Below, in pieces: positions 41,356-49,627 of a stretch of 64,000 nucleotides of DNA. The notes beneath the pieces are model-generated. The model made no database searches and was not told where the DNA came from. It saw only the letters and a list, made by a program, of their open reading frames with translations. The first letter of the stretch is position 1. Every line of letters begins with the position of its first letter. The DNA is taken from NCBI RefSeq assembly GCF_039531695.1, contig NZ_BAAAQN010000063.1:7947-71946 (forward strand), read 5' to 3'. The DNA comes from Catenulispora yoronensis (lineage in GTDB: Bacteria; Actinomycetota; Actinomycetes; Streptomycetales; Catenulisporaceae). A program made the translations under genes and the position numbers.

Positions 41356-42981
41356 TCAGCCGCGCAGCCACGGCTCCAGGGCCTGGGCCGACTTGCGCCC
41401 GTCGTGGAACTCCTGGACGAACGCCCGGCCGGTGGCGGCCACCGCGCGCGCCGCGTCCCGGTCGGCGAGCACGCCCTCGATCACCTCGGCCAGCGTGTCG
41501 GGGTCGGCCTGCAGGGTGGGGATCCGCGCCGGCACCCGGTCCCGGACCCGCCGGTCGATGTTGGCGATGCTGACCCGGCCGGCCGCCATGGCCTGGCAGG
41601 TCATCACGCCGTAGTTGCCGATCACGAAGTGGTCCAGCACGATGTCCGCGTCCTGCACCACGCCGACCAGCTCGGCCTGCGGGATGTGCTCCAGCCGCCG
41701 GTACTCGATCAGGCCCCTGGCCTCCAGGTCGCGCAGGGTGGGCTCGATCAGGTCCGAGCCCTTCATGAACGGCCGCGACGGCGCGTGCACCACCACCGGC
41801 ACCTCGCGCTCCAGCGGCGGGCGGGCGCCCTCGGTCCACTGGGCCAGGTCGACCACCACCGGCAGCCAGGTGGCCTGCGGGACGTCGTCGACCAGGTCCG
41901 GGGTGGAGACGAACACCGGGCCGTCGAAGTCGGCGACCCACTTGGCCATCTCGGCGGTCTTGCCGCGCAGGACCTCGGTGAGCTGCCGGTCCTCGTCGGT
42001 CGCCGGGGCCCGGAACGGCGAGAACTTGTAGAGCTCGACGTGCCGGTCCGGCGAGCGGATGTCGGAGCCGTGGAACAGCAGCCCGGCGCGGATCCCGGCG
42101 CGGCGCAGCTCCGGCAGGTCGTCGGCGAGCTGCCCGCCGTTGAGCCGCCCGAAGACCGCCAGACCGCTCTCGGACAGCACGTGGGTGACGGTGTCCAGGG
42201 TGTCGGCGACCCGGCCCAGGCCCCACAGCGGGTCCACCCAGTCCTTGTCCTCGGCCTTGATGTCCGAGCCGTAGCCGAAGGCGTAGCTCTTTTTCTGGAT
42301 GTTGCGGGCCCTGATGCCGGCGTGGGTGTCGACCGCGCGGGCCCAGGCGTAGCCCATGCCCGCGTTGTTGTTGGAGCCGATGAGCAGCGACGGTGCCGGC
42401 TCCACGGCCTTGGCGGCGGGCCGCGCCGCGCCGGGGGCGACAGCGGTGCGGCCGAGCTTGGCCGCCGCTTTGCCCGCGGTCTTGTCGGCGGCCACGACCA
42501 CGTCCGGGGCGAAGGCGTCGAGGTAGGGGCCGAACTCGGCGGCGACGTCGGCCGCGGACCAGGTGGCGGCCGGGTCGCGGAGCGCCTTGCCGCGGACGTT
42601 GCGGGTGCTCAGGACCGCCTTGCGGCCGAGCTTGCCGAGCGCGCCGGGGGCGGTGTCGAAGGCGGTGCCGACCCGAGTCTCGACGACGTGCACGCCGCCG
42701 TGCGAGGCCTCGGGCTTGCGCTTGCCGAACGCCGGGGTGAGCAGCAGGACGCTGTAGCCCTGGGCGAGCAGCCGGTCGGCCTCGGCACGCGCGGCGCGGT
42801 CGGCGCCGGCCGGCGCGGCGGAGACGACCACGGCGCGGTTCCGGGCGGCGGGGGCTGCTTCGGGCTCCTCCGGCGAGGCCGACTCGGCCGACTCGGCCGG
42901 CAAAGCGGCCCCTGCCGACGTGGCCGGCGAAACCGACTCTGCCGGCTCGGCCGACGGGGCTGGCTGGTCCTGCTCAGGCAT
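41356..42981 (-). CDS. Glycosyltransferase, GT-B fold, with acidic N-terminal tail
   Basis: A 541-residue protein. Residues 1-48 are a Ser/Ala/Glu/Pro-rich tail (ESVSP, ESAESASPEEPEAAP). A first Rossmann-like domain follows, then an acceptor-side region GIRAGLLFHGSDIRSPDRHVELYKF and a donor-side region EVPVVVHAPSRPFMKGSDLIEPTLRDLEARGLIEYRRLEHIPQAELVGVVQDADIVLDHFVIGNYGVMTCQAMAAG. The last two regions align well with the protein at 45515, so they are paralogues. It sits between the two GT4 paralogues A and B. Its sugar and linkage are unknown. Confidence 0.8.
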   Translation of the reverse strand: MPEQDQPAPSAEPAESVSPATSAGAALPAESAESASPEEPEAAPAARNRAVVVSAAPAGADRAARAEADRLLAQGYSVLLLTPAFGKRKPEASHGGVHVVETRVGTAFDTAPGALGKLGRKAVLSTRNVRGKALRDPAATWSAADVAAEFGPYLDAFAPDVVVAADKTAGKAAAKLGRTAVAPGAARPAAKAVEPAPSLLIGSNNNAGMGYAWARAVDTHAGIRARNIQKKSYAFGYGSDIKAEDKDWVDPLWGLGRVADTLDTVTHVLSESGLAVFGRLNGGQLADDLPELRRAGIRAGLLFHGSDIRSPDRHVELYKFSPFRAPATDEDRQLTEVLRGKTAEMAKWVADFDGPVFVSTPDLVDDVPQATWLPVVVDLAQWTEGARPPLEREVPVVVHAPSRPFMKGSDLIEPTLRDLEARGLIEYRRLEHIPQAELVGVVQDADIVLDHFVIGNYGVMTCQAMAAGRVSIANIDRRVRDRVPARIPTLQADPDTLAEVIEGVLADRDAARAVAATGRAFVQEFHDGRKSAQALEPWLRG

Positions 42982-43038
42982 GCGCGGCGGCTTTCTGGTC
43001 GGTCACTCGCGCCGCGTCGTCCGGGGCGTCCGGTTCGA

Positions 43039-44748
43039 TCACGACGTCCCGGGGACGGCGGCATCCGGTGCCGCAACGTTAGCCGATTCGGGTGATGCCG
43101 CGCGGGGCGGTGGGGCGGCTGAGGCGGCCGGGCCCGTGACCGGGTCCCCGGCCGGATCCCCGACCGGATCTCCGACCGGATTTTTGACCGGATTTTTGAC
43201 CGTCCCGGCGCCGCCGCGCGGGACCGGCCGCAGACCGCTCACCCGCTCGTAGAGCGCGAGCAGCTCCGGGACCTGCCCCTCCCAGCTGTGCCGGGCGAGC
43301 ATCTCGTCGGTGTACACCGCCGCGTAGCGCGCCCGGTCGGCGGCGACCGCCCGGACCGCCCGCGCGAAGCCGTCGGCGTCGTCGACCTCGAACACCTCGC
43401 CGTTGCCGAGCAGCCGGGTCAGCTCCCCGGCGGCCTTGACGTCGCTGACCACGACCGGGAGCCGGGCGCCGATGTAGGACCAGTACTTGGTGGTGATCGT
43501 CAGCTCCTGCGTCGGGACGCGGCGCAGGGTGTCGACCCCGATGTCGGCGGAGGCGATGAAGTCGGTGAGGTCCTCGACCGGCACGTAGTCCAGGACGTGG
43601 AACTGCGGGGCGACCCGCAGCTGCTCGGCGAGCGCGGCGAGTTCGGCGACGTGGCCGGACCGGGAGCCCACCAGCAGCACCAGGTGCGCGTCGGGCAGCT
43701 GCGGCAGCGCGCGGACCGCCGTGTCCAGGCCGCGGATCGGCGTCACCGAGCCCGGATACACCAGCACGGTCGCCTCCGGCCCGAGGCCCAGCCGCCCGCG
43801 CACTCCCGGTCCCCGGCCGCCGGGCACGGTGAAGGTCGACGCCTCGGGCATGTTGCGCACCACCGTGGGCCGCACCGCGAGGCCGTGGTGCTCGACCAGC
43901 TTGTCGGCGAAGTTGTCGACGGCGGTCAGCACGCCGTCGGCCATCGGGATGTACTTCGCCTCCTGAGCCGTTATCACCGGCGCCCAGGTGACGTCCTCCG
44001 GCCGCAGGTCGCCGGCGGTGTACTCGTGCGAGTCGTAGACCACCGCGACCCGCCGCCCCGCCCGGCGGGCCCGGACCGCCGCGCGCACCGCGACGCCGAG
44101 CATCTCGGCGTCGTTGGCGTGGATCACGTCCGGCTCCAGCGCGTCGGCGACCCGCCCGAAGGAGTCCTCGAAGTCGGCCAGCCGCGGCTGCACGGTCCAC
44201 GCCGCCGTGTCGCCGCCGCGCCGCACCATGGCCCGCTCCCACGCGTTGCTCGGCCCCTGCGCGGCGGCCGCGTAGTTCCGGTCGAAGGCCCGCTTCCGCG
44301 CCGCGACCCAATGCCCGCGCAGCCGCACACCCAGCACCCGCACGACCATCGCCGCGCGCGCCGCCACCGCCTCCGCGGGCCGCGGTCCGCCCGCCAGCCG
44401 CCGCGCCAGGAGCAGCCGATCGGTCATCAGATCCCGCTGCCGCAGCCGCTGCCGCTGATGCCGCGTGCGCGTGAGCTCCAACGAGCGGTAGGCGATCATC
44501 CCCCGCACCCCCCGCCGATGCGGATGCGAGGCCCGGTACCGCGTGGCGGTCATCGTCTCGGCGGCCCGCACCACGGTCGCCGCCCCGAGCGTGTACTCCT
44601 CGCGCCGCCCACTGGGCGACCGCCCCACCAGGTACGTGTCCCACCCGGCCGCCGCGGCGTACCGCGCTTCCTTCTGCACCCGGGAGTCCCCATCGACGAA
44701 GTTGCCGACGAGCATCACGACGCGAGGGCTATGGTCGCTGTGAGTCAT
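43039..44748 (-). CDS. Glycosyltransferase family 4 protein (paralogue B) with repeat tail
   Basis: A 569-residue GT4 enzyme colinear with paralogue A: MLVGNFVDGDSRVQKEARYAAAAGWDTYLVGRS, DVIHANDAEMLGVAVRAAVRARRAGRRVAVVYDSHEYTAGD and ELTITTKYWSYIGARLPVVVSDVKA. It differs by a C-terminal tail of about 65 residues starting with KNPV and GDPV four-residue repeats (encoded by 12-bp tandem units around 43140-43200) and ending Pro/Ala-rich. The A and B copies probably use related donors or acceptors. The start is the ATG at 44748, with only a weak ribosome site, divergent from a Uma2 gene. Confidence 0.87.
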   Translation of the reverse strand: MTHSDHSPRVVMLVGNFVDGDSRVQKEARYAAAAGWDTYLVGRSPSGRREEYTLGAATVVRAAETMTATRYRASHPHRRGVRGMIAYRSLELTRTRHQRQRLRQRDLMTDRLLLARRLAGGPRPAEAVAARAAMVVRVLGVRLRGHWVAARKRAFDRNYAAAAQGPSNAWERAMVRRGGDTAAWTVQPRLADFEDSFGRVADALEPDVIHANDAEMLGVAVRAAVRARRAGRRVAVVYDSHEYTAGDLRPEDVTWAPVITAQEAKYIPMADGVLTAVDNFADKLVEHHGLAVRPTVVRNMPEASTFTVPGGRGPGVRGRLGLGPEATVLVYPGSVTPIRGLDTAVRALPQLPDAHLVLLVGSRSGHVAELAALAEQLRVAPQFHVLDYVPVEDLTDFIASADIGVDTLRRVPTQELTITTKYWSYIGARLPVVVSDVKAAGELTRLLGNGEVFEVDDADGFARAVRAVAADRARYAAVYTDEMLARHSWEGQVPELLALYERVSGLRPVPRGGAGTVKNPVKNPVGDPVGDPAGDPVTGPAASAAPPPRAASPESANVAAPDAAVPGTS

Positions 44749-44896
44749 CGTTCCATTGCACCACGGTGACGCGGGTCGGCTCGGGGACGGCGCGCGGGTT
44801 GTGTCGGAACGATCAGGGAAAGTGGAAGTTACCCATTCGAGCGGATCGCCAGGGCCGAATGGGTGAGATAGAGGAAAAGAAAGGGACTGATGCCCG

Positions 44897-45493
44897 ATGA
44901 GCGTGTCGGATGATGGCGAGGAAATCGAAGGAGGTTTCGACTTGAACTCCATCATGGACGCCTCCGAGCCACTGACCACGAAGGACTTCTTCGCCCTCGG
45001 CGTGGACGAGAAGCTCAAAGTGGAACTCATCGGAGGAGCGCTCACCGTGAGTCCGTCATCAAGGCCCTGGCATGGAATCGTCGCGAATCACCTCGCGCGG
45101 CGCTTGGAGGATGTCCTCGGGGAGGACTTCGTCGTGTTCACGGATCTTGACGTGATCGTGGACGAGGAGAATGTGCCACGGCCGGACATCTTCGTCATCA
45201 GGCGTGCCACGTACGCCCCGGACAAAGTCACCGAAGCACAGAACGTCATCCTGGCCGTCGAGATCATGTCGCCCGGATCGCAGGTCAACGACCGCCGTGT
45301 GAAGCCGAGCCTGTATCGCGGCGCCGGTATCCCGTCGTGGCGAATCGAGCGGAGCGGGCATCGTCTCCTGCTCGTCGAAGTGCCTGTCCGCGGTGACGAA
45401 GTCGCTCACCTGGGCCAGGTGGTACTCGACGTCGCCGGCGTCAAAGTACCCGTCGATCTGGACGCCGCCGCTGTCAAAGCCTTCGGCACCTGA
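44897..45493 (+). CDS. Uma2 family (PD-(D/E)XK endonuclease-fold) protein
   Basis: A 198-residue Uma2/DUF820 protein. The core reads VELIGGALTVSPSSRPWHGIVANHLARRLEDVL, then VPRPDIFVIRR (PD Asp), NVILAVEIMSPGSQVNDRRVKPSLYRGAGIPSWRIERSG (Glu and Lys of the nuclease fold). A nuclease activity is plausible, but the family function is unknown. Upstream, 44749-44896 is A/G-rich with no gene and must carry promoters for both this gene and the divergent glycosyltransferase. It is more A+T-rich than its neighbours and uses some less favoured codons. Confidence 0.87.
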   Translation: MSVSDDGEEIEGGFDLNSIMDASEPLTTKDFFALGVDEKLKVELIGGALTVSPSSRPWHGIVANHLARRLEDVLGEDFVVFTDLDVIVDEENVPRPDIFVIRRATYAPDKVTEAQNVILAVEIMSPGSQVNDRRVKPSLYRGAGIPSWRIERSGHRLLLVEVPVRGDEVAHLGQVVLDVAGVKVPVDLDAAAVKAFGT

Positions 45494-45514
45494 CCCCGCC
45501 CGCCCCCGCTTCCC

Positions 45515-46777
45515 CTACCTCAGCTTCTTCCGCAGGCTCCGATAAGCCCGGTCCGCCCGCCGCACCGCCAGATGCAGCCCCGGCTTCGCCTCCAGCCGGT
45601 CGCGGCGCGTCAGTCCGGGCACCGGCTCGCCGTTCGGCCCCAGCTGGGCCCGCAGCCGCTCGATCTCGGACTCCAGTTCCCGCACCCGCTTCTGGCCTGT
45701 CGACTCCGGCCACTCCGGGTAGGCACTGACCACGCGGCCGCGCGGGCGGGTGTACGCCGCCAGCAGCTGGGTCGCCACCACGCCGCTGTCATGGCGCTGC
45801 GTCACCCAGGTCAGGCCCGCGGTCCGCAGGCGGGCGCGCTCGGCCGGGTCGGCGGCCAGGCCGCGGACCACGTCGGCGAGGGTGGCGGCGGTGGCCTCGA
45901 CGATCGGCAGTTCGGGCACGGCCGCCTCGGGCATCGCCGAGCGGGCGCGGACGCGCTCGTGAACGTGCGCCACCGCGATCGCGCCGCTGGCCATCGCCTC
46001 GCAGCTGACCACGCCGTGGTCGCCGATGGTCAGGGAGTCGACCACCAGGTCGGCCTTGGCGAACTCGGCCTTCACCTGGTCACGGGTCAGGCCGGACAGC
46101 GGACGGTAGACGATGACGCCCTCGTCGTGGAGCGGACGTAGAGCGGCGTCGACCTGGTCCGAGCCCTTCGTGGAGCGGCGTGAAGGCAGGTGGACGACCA
46201 CCGGGACGGCCGGCTCCGCGCCGCGGGTGGTGCGCCAGGCCGCGACGTCCAGGGCCAGCGGCACCAGTTCGGCGTCCGGGACGTAGTCCGGCAGGCCGGC
46301 GGTGGAGACGAACATCGCGTCGCAGAAGCGGCGGGCCACCGAGACCCGGGCCCGGATCGCGTCCTCGTCGACGGTCGCGCCGGCCAGGTAGGAGTCCGGC
46401 TCGCGCTCGGCGTGGACCGAGGGCAGGCGGACGTCGGAGCCGTGCCAGTGCATGTAGACGCGCTTGCCCAGGGAGCGCAGCAGCGGCAGGTCCCACAGCT
46501 CGGGCAGCACCGGCTCCTTGGCGTCCAGCAGGCCGCGGCCGTACTGGAGGTGGATCACGTCGAAGCCGCGCACCGCCTCGTCCAGCACCTGCCAGCGGTA
46601 CATCGGGTCGGCCAGCAGCCGGTCCTGCATCCACTCGCGGTCCGGGCGCAGCCCGAACGCGGACTCCCCGAACGACCAGACCTGGGCGTCCACGCCCTGC
46701 GCGCGCAGGGCCTTCGCCCACTCGGACGGCTGTCCGGCGATGTCTCGCGGGGCGTACAGAACACGGAGATGAGCCAC
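45515..46777 (-). CDS. Glycosyltransferase, GT-B fold, with C-terminal coiled coil
   Basis: A 420-residue protein. RVLYAPRDIAGQPSEWAKALRAQGVDAQVWSFGES opens the N-domain; VYMHWHGSDVRLPSVHAE and VPVVVHLPSRRSTKGSDQVDAALRPLHDEGVIVYRPL correspond to regions of the protein at 41356. The GT4-like donor region is DLVVDSLTIGDHGVVSCEAMASGAIAVAHV. The last 70 residues are basic and heptad-like (QKRVRELESEIERLRAQLG), suggesting oligomerisation or membrane association. GTG 46777 is the start. It is the last gene of a five-gene operon that begins at 50686. Confidence 0.82.
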   Translation of the reverse strand: MAHLRVLYAPRDIAGQPSEWAKALRAQGVDAQVWSFGESAFGLRPDREWMQDRLLADPMYRWQVLDEAVRGFDVIHLQYGRGLLDAKEPVLPELWDLPLLRSLGKRVYMHWHGSDVRLPSVHAEREPDSYLAGATVDEDAIRARVSVARRFCDAMFVSTAGLPDYVPDAELVPLALDVAAWRTTRGAEPAVPVVVHLPSRRSTKGSDQVDAALRPLHDEGVIVYRPLSGLTRDQVKAEFAKADLVVDSLTIGDHGVVSCEAMASGAIAVAHVHERVRARSAMPEAAVPELPIVEATAATLADVVRGLAADPAERARLRTAGLTWVTQRHDSGVVATQLLAAYTRPRGRVVSAYPEWPESTGQKRVRELESEIERLRAQLGPNGEPVPGLTRRDRLEAKPGLHLAVRRADRAYRSLRKKLR

Positions 46778-46786
46778 GGCCCGACC

Positions 46787-47596
46787 CTACTGCTCCGGCT
46801 CGAACAGCGACCAGTCCGAGCCGCCGAGCCTGTCGATCATCAGCTCCGCCGCCTCCCGGGTGCGGGTGCACAGCCGGAACGGGTAGTCGCCCCAGCCCTC
46901 GTCGACGACGATGACGGCGTCCGGGCCGCCGTACAGGGTCAGCTGGGCGCCGCACTCGCGCCACGTCGGCAGCCCCAGCGGCGGCCAGTGCAGCTGGACC
47001 CGCGCGACGATCTCGTCCTCGCCGCCCCCGGGGTACGCCTGCCAGCCGAAGCCCGCCGGCACCCGCACCGCCGCCAGCAGCAGCGCGAACTCGCTGAGCG
47101 TCGGCGCCACCGGCTCCCACTCCTCGCCCTCGGTGACCAGCACCTGGGGATCGGCGACCGTGGACTGCGCGCTGAGGTAGCCCCACTCCTGGGTGTACTG
47201 CGCCTCGGCCATGAAGGCGACGGTGCGCAGATCGTCGGAGCCGGGGACGGCCAGCGGGCTGTCCGGCGCCAGCAGCCGCACGTCGCCGCCGTCGGGGCTC
47301 CACCACCGCGGCGGCCAGTGCGCCGAGGACTCGTCCAGCTCGGCGTACAGCCACGAGTTCTCCGGCAGCACCCACCACTCGGCCAGCGCCTCCGGGATGC
47401 CGGGGTCCTCCTCCGGATCGTCGGTGCCGGCCTCGCCGACCAGGTCCGCGATGTAGCCGGACAGCGCCTCCGGCTCCCGCACCGGCCTGAAGCCCCATTC
47501 GGCGTGGAACTCGCGGTACAGGTCCCAGCGCCGGGCCGGGTCCGGATTCGCGCGCTGCGCCGCCAGCCGTTCGGCGAACCGGCCGTAGTCGATCAT
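46787..47596 (-). CDS. SUKH-like (SMI1/KNR4-type) protein, tandem copy 2
   Basis: A 269-residue soluble acidic protein. It begins MIDYGRFAERLAAQRANPDPARRWDLYREFHAEWGF, nearly the same as the upstream paralogue at 47593. The middle contains LRTVAFMAEAQYTQEWGYLSAQSTVADPQVLVTEGEEWEPVAPTLSEFALLLAAVRVP, whose layout resembles the second half of SMI1/KNR4 (SUKH) domains, known as immunity proteins against polymorphic toxins and as interaction modules. The ATG at 47596 overlaps the upstream stop as ATGA. No toxin gene is nearby, so the role inside a glycosyltransferase operon is unclear. Confidence 0.6.
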   Translation of the reverse strand: MIDYGRFAERLAAQRANPDPARRWDLYREFHAEWGFRPVREPEALSGYIADLVGEAGTDDPEEDPGIPEALAEWWVLPENSWLYAELDESSAHWPPRWWSPDGGDVRLLAPDSPLAVPGSDDLRTVAFMAEAQYTQEWGYLSAQSTVADPQVLVTEGEEWEPVAPTLSEFALLLAAVRVPAGFGWQAYPGGGEDEIVARVQLHWPPLGLPTWRECGAQLTLYGGPDAVIVVDEGWGDYPFRLCTRTREAAELMIDRLGGSDWSLFEPEQ

Positions 47597-48483
47597 CCTT
47601 TGCTCTCCTCCGGTGTCCTCGGCGGACGGGGCCTGCGGACTTCCCACTCGCCGCCGAGCTCCCCGAGCAGCCGGCGCAGGGCTTCCTCGGTGCGGCCGTA
47701 GGCGCACAGGCGGAAGTCGTCCCCGGTGGGATCGACGCTCGCCAGCACGTCCGGGCCGCCGTGGAAGACCTTGGTCATCGTCAGCTCGCGCCACGGGTGG
47801 AAGCCGAGCTCGGGCAGCGTGCCGGCGATGCGCGCCGCCATCGCGTCGAAACCGCCGTCGCCGAGCTTGCGTTCGTCGCAGCGGGCATGCCACGCGAGCG
47901 TGTCCGGCAGCCCGGTCACGGCCAGCACCAGGAAGAACTCGGACATCGAGTCGGCCTGGAGCGTCCAGCCGTCGTCGGTGGACACGAAGACCCGGGGGTC
48001 CGGCAGGTGCCCCTCAGTGCTCAGATACGCCCACTCGTTGCAGTACTCGTACTCGGCCATGAAACAGCACAGCCGCAGGTCGTCCGGATCCGCCGCCAAC
48101 GGGCTGTCCGGCTCCAGGCCGTCGGACACGCCGTAGCCGCTGGGGTCCGGACGCCAGGTCGGCGGCCACACCGGATTGGTCCAGTACATCTGCCAGGAGT
48201 CGGCGAAGGAGTTGAACGGCAGCCGCCACCACTCGGTCAGCGCCGCCGGCACGCGCTCCGGCGGGACGAGCGCCGCCAGCTCCTCCGGGTCGAGCTCCTC
48301 GGCCTCGGCCTCGGACTGCTCCCCGCCGGACCAGCGCCGTCCCCCGGTCGGGACGTATCCCCACTCCTGCTGGAACGCGCGGTACAGGTCCCACCGCTTC
48401 GCCGGGTCCGGCTCCGCCCGCTGGGCGGCCAACCGCTCGGCGAAGCGGCCGTAGTCAATCAGCTCGTGGGACGAGCCGTTCAT
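47593..48483 (-). CDS. SUKH-like (SMI1/KNR4-type) protein, tandem copy 1
   Basis: A 296-residue paralogue of the next gene. LIDYGRFAERLAAQRAEPDPAKRWDLYRAFQQEWGYVP is shared, as is the region LRLCCFMAEYEYCNEWAYLSTEGHLPDPRVFVSTDDGWTLQADSMSEFFLVLAVTGLP. The tract DPPVWV-like plus LSEFL-like fits SUKH proteins; the assignment is by pattern and is tentative. The ATG at 48483 follows GAGGGGG and overlaps the end of the upstream glycosyltransferase gene by 29 bp, so translation is coupled. The two copies differ in the acidic linker after residue 45 and at the C-terminus. Confidence 0.6.
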   Translation of the reverse strand: MNGSSHELIDYGRFAERLAAQRAEPDPAKRWDLYRAFQQEWGYVPTGGRRWSGGEQSEAEAEELDPEELAALVPPERVPAALTEWWRLPFNSFADSWQMYWTNPVWPPTWRPDPSGYGVSDGLEPDSPLAADPDDLRLCCFMAEYEYCNEWAYLSTEGHLPDPRVFVSTDDGWTLQADSMSEFFLVLAVTGLPDTLAWHARCDERKLGDGGFDAMAARIAGTLPELGFHPWRELTMTKVFHGGPDVLASVDPTGDDFRLCAYGRTEEALRRLLGELGGEWEVRRPRPPRTPEESKG

Positions 48484-49621
48484 AGATCCCCCTCAGCACC
48501 CCCGCGTCGGCCTCCCAGCTCAGCGCCGGGGCCGCGGACCTGACATTCGCCGCGTAGGTCGCGTAGTTCTGCGCCACCTCGCGCAGCGCCTCGGCCAGCG
48601 ACGCGGCGTCGCCCGGCCGGTACAGCGCGCCCAGCTTGTACTGCTCGACGACCCGCCGCAGCTCCTGCACATCGGTCCCGACCACCGGCACGCCGGCGCG
48701 GACCGCGTGGAACAGCTTGTTCGGCATCGCCAGCCGGTGGTTCAGCCACTTGTCCGAGTGCGTCACCAGCGAGATCCCCAGCTCCCGCAGCAGCGCGTCG
48801 ACCTCGTCCACCGGACGCGGGCCGACGACCTCGGCCGCCTTGCCGTCGAACGACCCCAGATAGGTGTCGTCGGCCGGGCCCGCGATCACGATCCGCAGCG
48901 GCCGGACCAGCTCCGAGGCCCCGGCGATGGCCTCCAGCTCGCGGAACGGCGCGATGCGGCCGGCGTAGACCGCCCCGGAGGCCGCCGCCGGCGGCTCGAC
49001 CGGGCCGCCCTCGGGCAGCGGGAAGGTGTTGCGCACGACCTCCACGTGGCGCCAGCCGTAGGCCTCGCGCAGCGCGTCGGCGACGCCCTCGCCGACCGTG
49101 ATCACCGTCGCGGCGCGCGCCCCCCAGGCCTGCTCCTGCCGCGCCTCGCGGCGTTTCTGCACCGGCGTGGGCCGGCCCACCCGCGGCCGGCCCTGCCACA
49201 GCTCGTGGGTGTCGTAGACCAGCGGCACCCGGTGCTGCCGCGCCAGCTCCGCACCGAGCGCCAGAGTGTTGAAGTCGTGGGCGTGCACGACGTCGAACTC
49301 GGCCTCGGCGGCCAGCTGCCCGGCCTTGGAGCGCCACGCGGCGAAGGCCGAGTTGCGGTGCTGCGGCAGCAGCAGCCAGCGGGCGGCCCGCAGGTGCGGC
49401 GGAAGCTTGCGGCGCGCGCCGAGCGACTCCGCGCCCTCCTTGCGGAAGGCCGACCCGGCGCCGACGCTGGCCACGGTGACGCCCGAGGGCGGCTCGTAGC
49501 CGGTGGAGACGTCCTTGCCGATGACGTGGACGGCGTGCCCGGCGTCGGCCAGCGCCGCCGCCTCGCGCATCACCCGGGTGTCGGTGGCGACGTTGGAGAT
49601 GACCAGCATCAGGATGCGCAT
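48455..49621 (-). CDS. Glycosyltransferase family 4 protein
   Basis: A 388-residue GT4 enzyme. MRILMLVISNVATDTRVMREAAALADAGHAVHVIGKD starts the fold; FDVVHAHDFNTLALGAELARQHRVPLVYDTHELWQGRP is the cleft and SGAVYAGRIAPFRELEAIAG the second domain. The donor region is HRLAMPNKLFHAVRAGVPVVGTDVQELRRVVEQYKLGALYRPGD, with the expected Asn/Lys/Phe pattern of hexosyltransferases. It follows a GT2 gene by 6 bp in one operon. Sugar specificity cannot be assigned. Confidence 0.88.
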   Translation of the reverse strand: MRILMLVISNVATDTRVMREAAALADAGHAVHVIGKDVSTGYEPPSGVTVASVGAGSAFRKEGAESLGARRKLPPHLRAARWLLLPQHRNSAFAAWRSKAGQLAAEAEFDVVHAHDFNTLALGAELARQHRVPLVYDTHELWQGRPRVGRPTPVQKRREARQEQAWGARAATVITVGEGVADALREAYGWRHVEVVRNTFPLPEGGPVEPPAAASGAVYAGRIAPFRELEAIAGASELVRPLRIVIAGPADDTYLGSFDGKAAEVVGPRPVDEVDALLRELGISLVTHSDKWLNHRLAMPNKLFHAVRAGVPVVGTDVQELRRVVEQYKLGALYRPGDAASLAEALREVAQNYATYAANVRSAAPALSWEADAGVLRGIYERLVPRAD

Positions 49622-49627
49622 GTGCGG

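Noticed and set aside
39449..42226. 925-codon minus-strand frame across two glycosyltransferase genes
   Set aside because: It is a composition artefact that runs through two genes with clear GT-B motifs in other frames.
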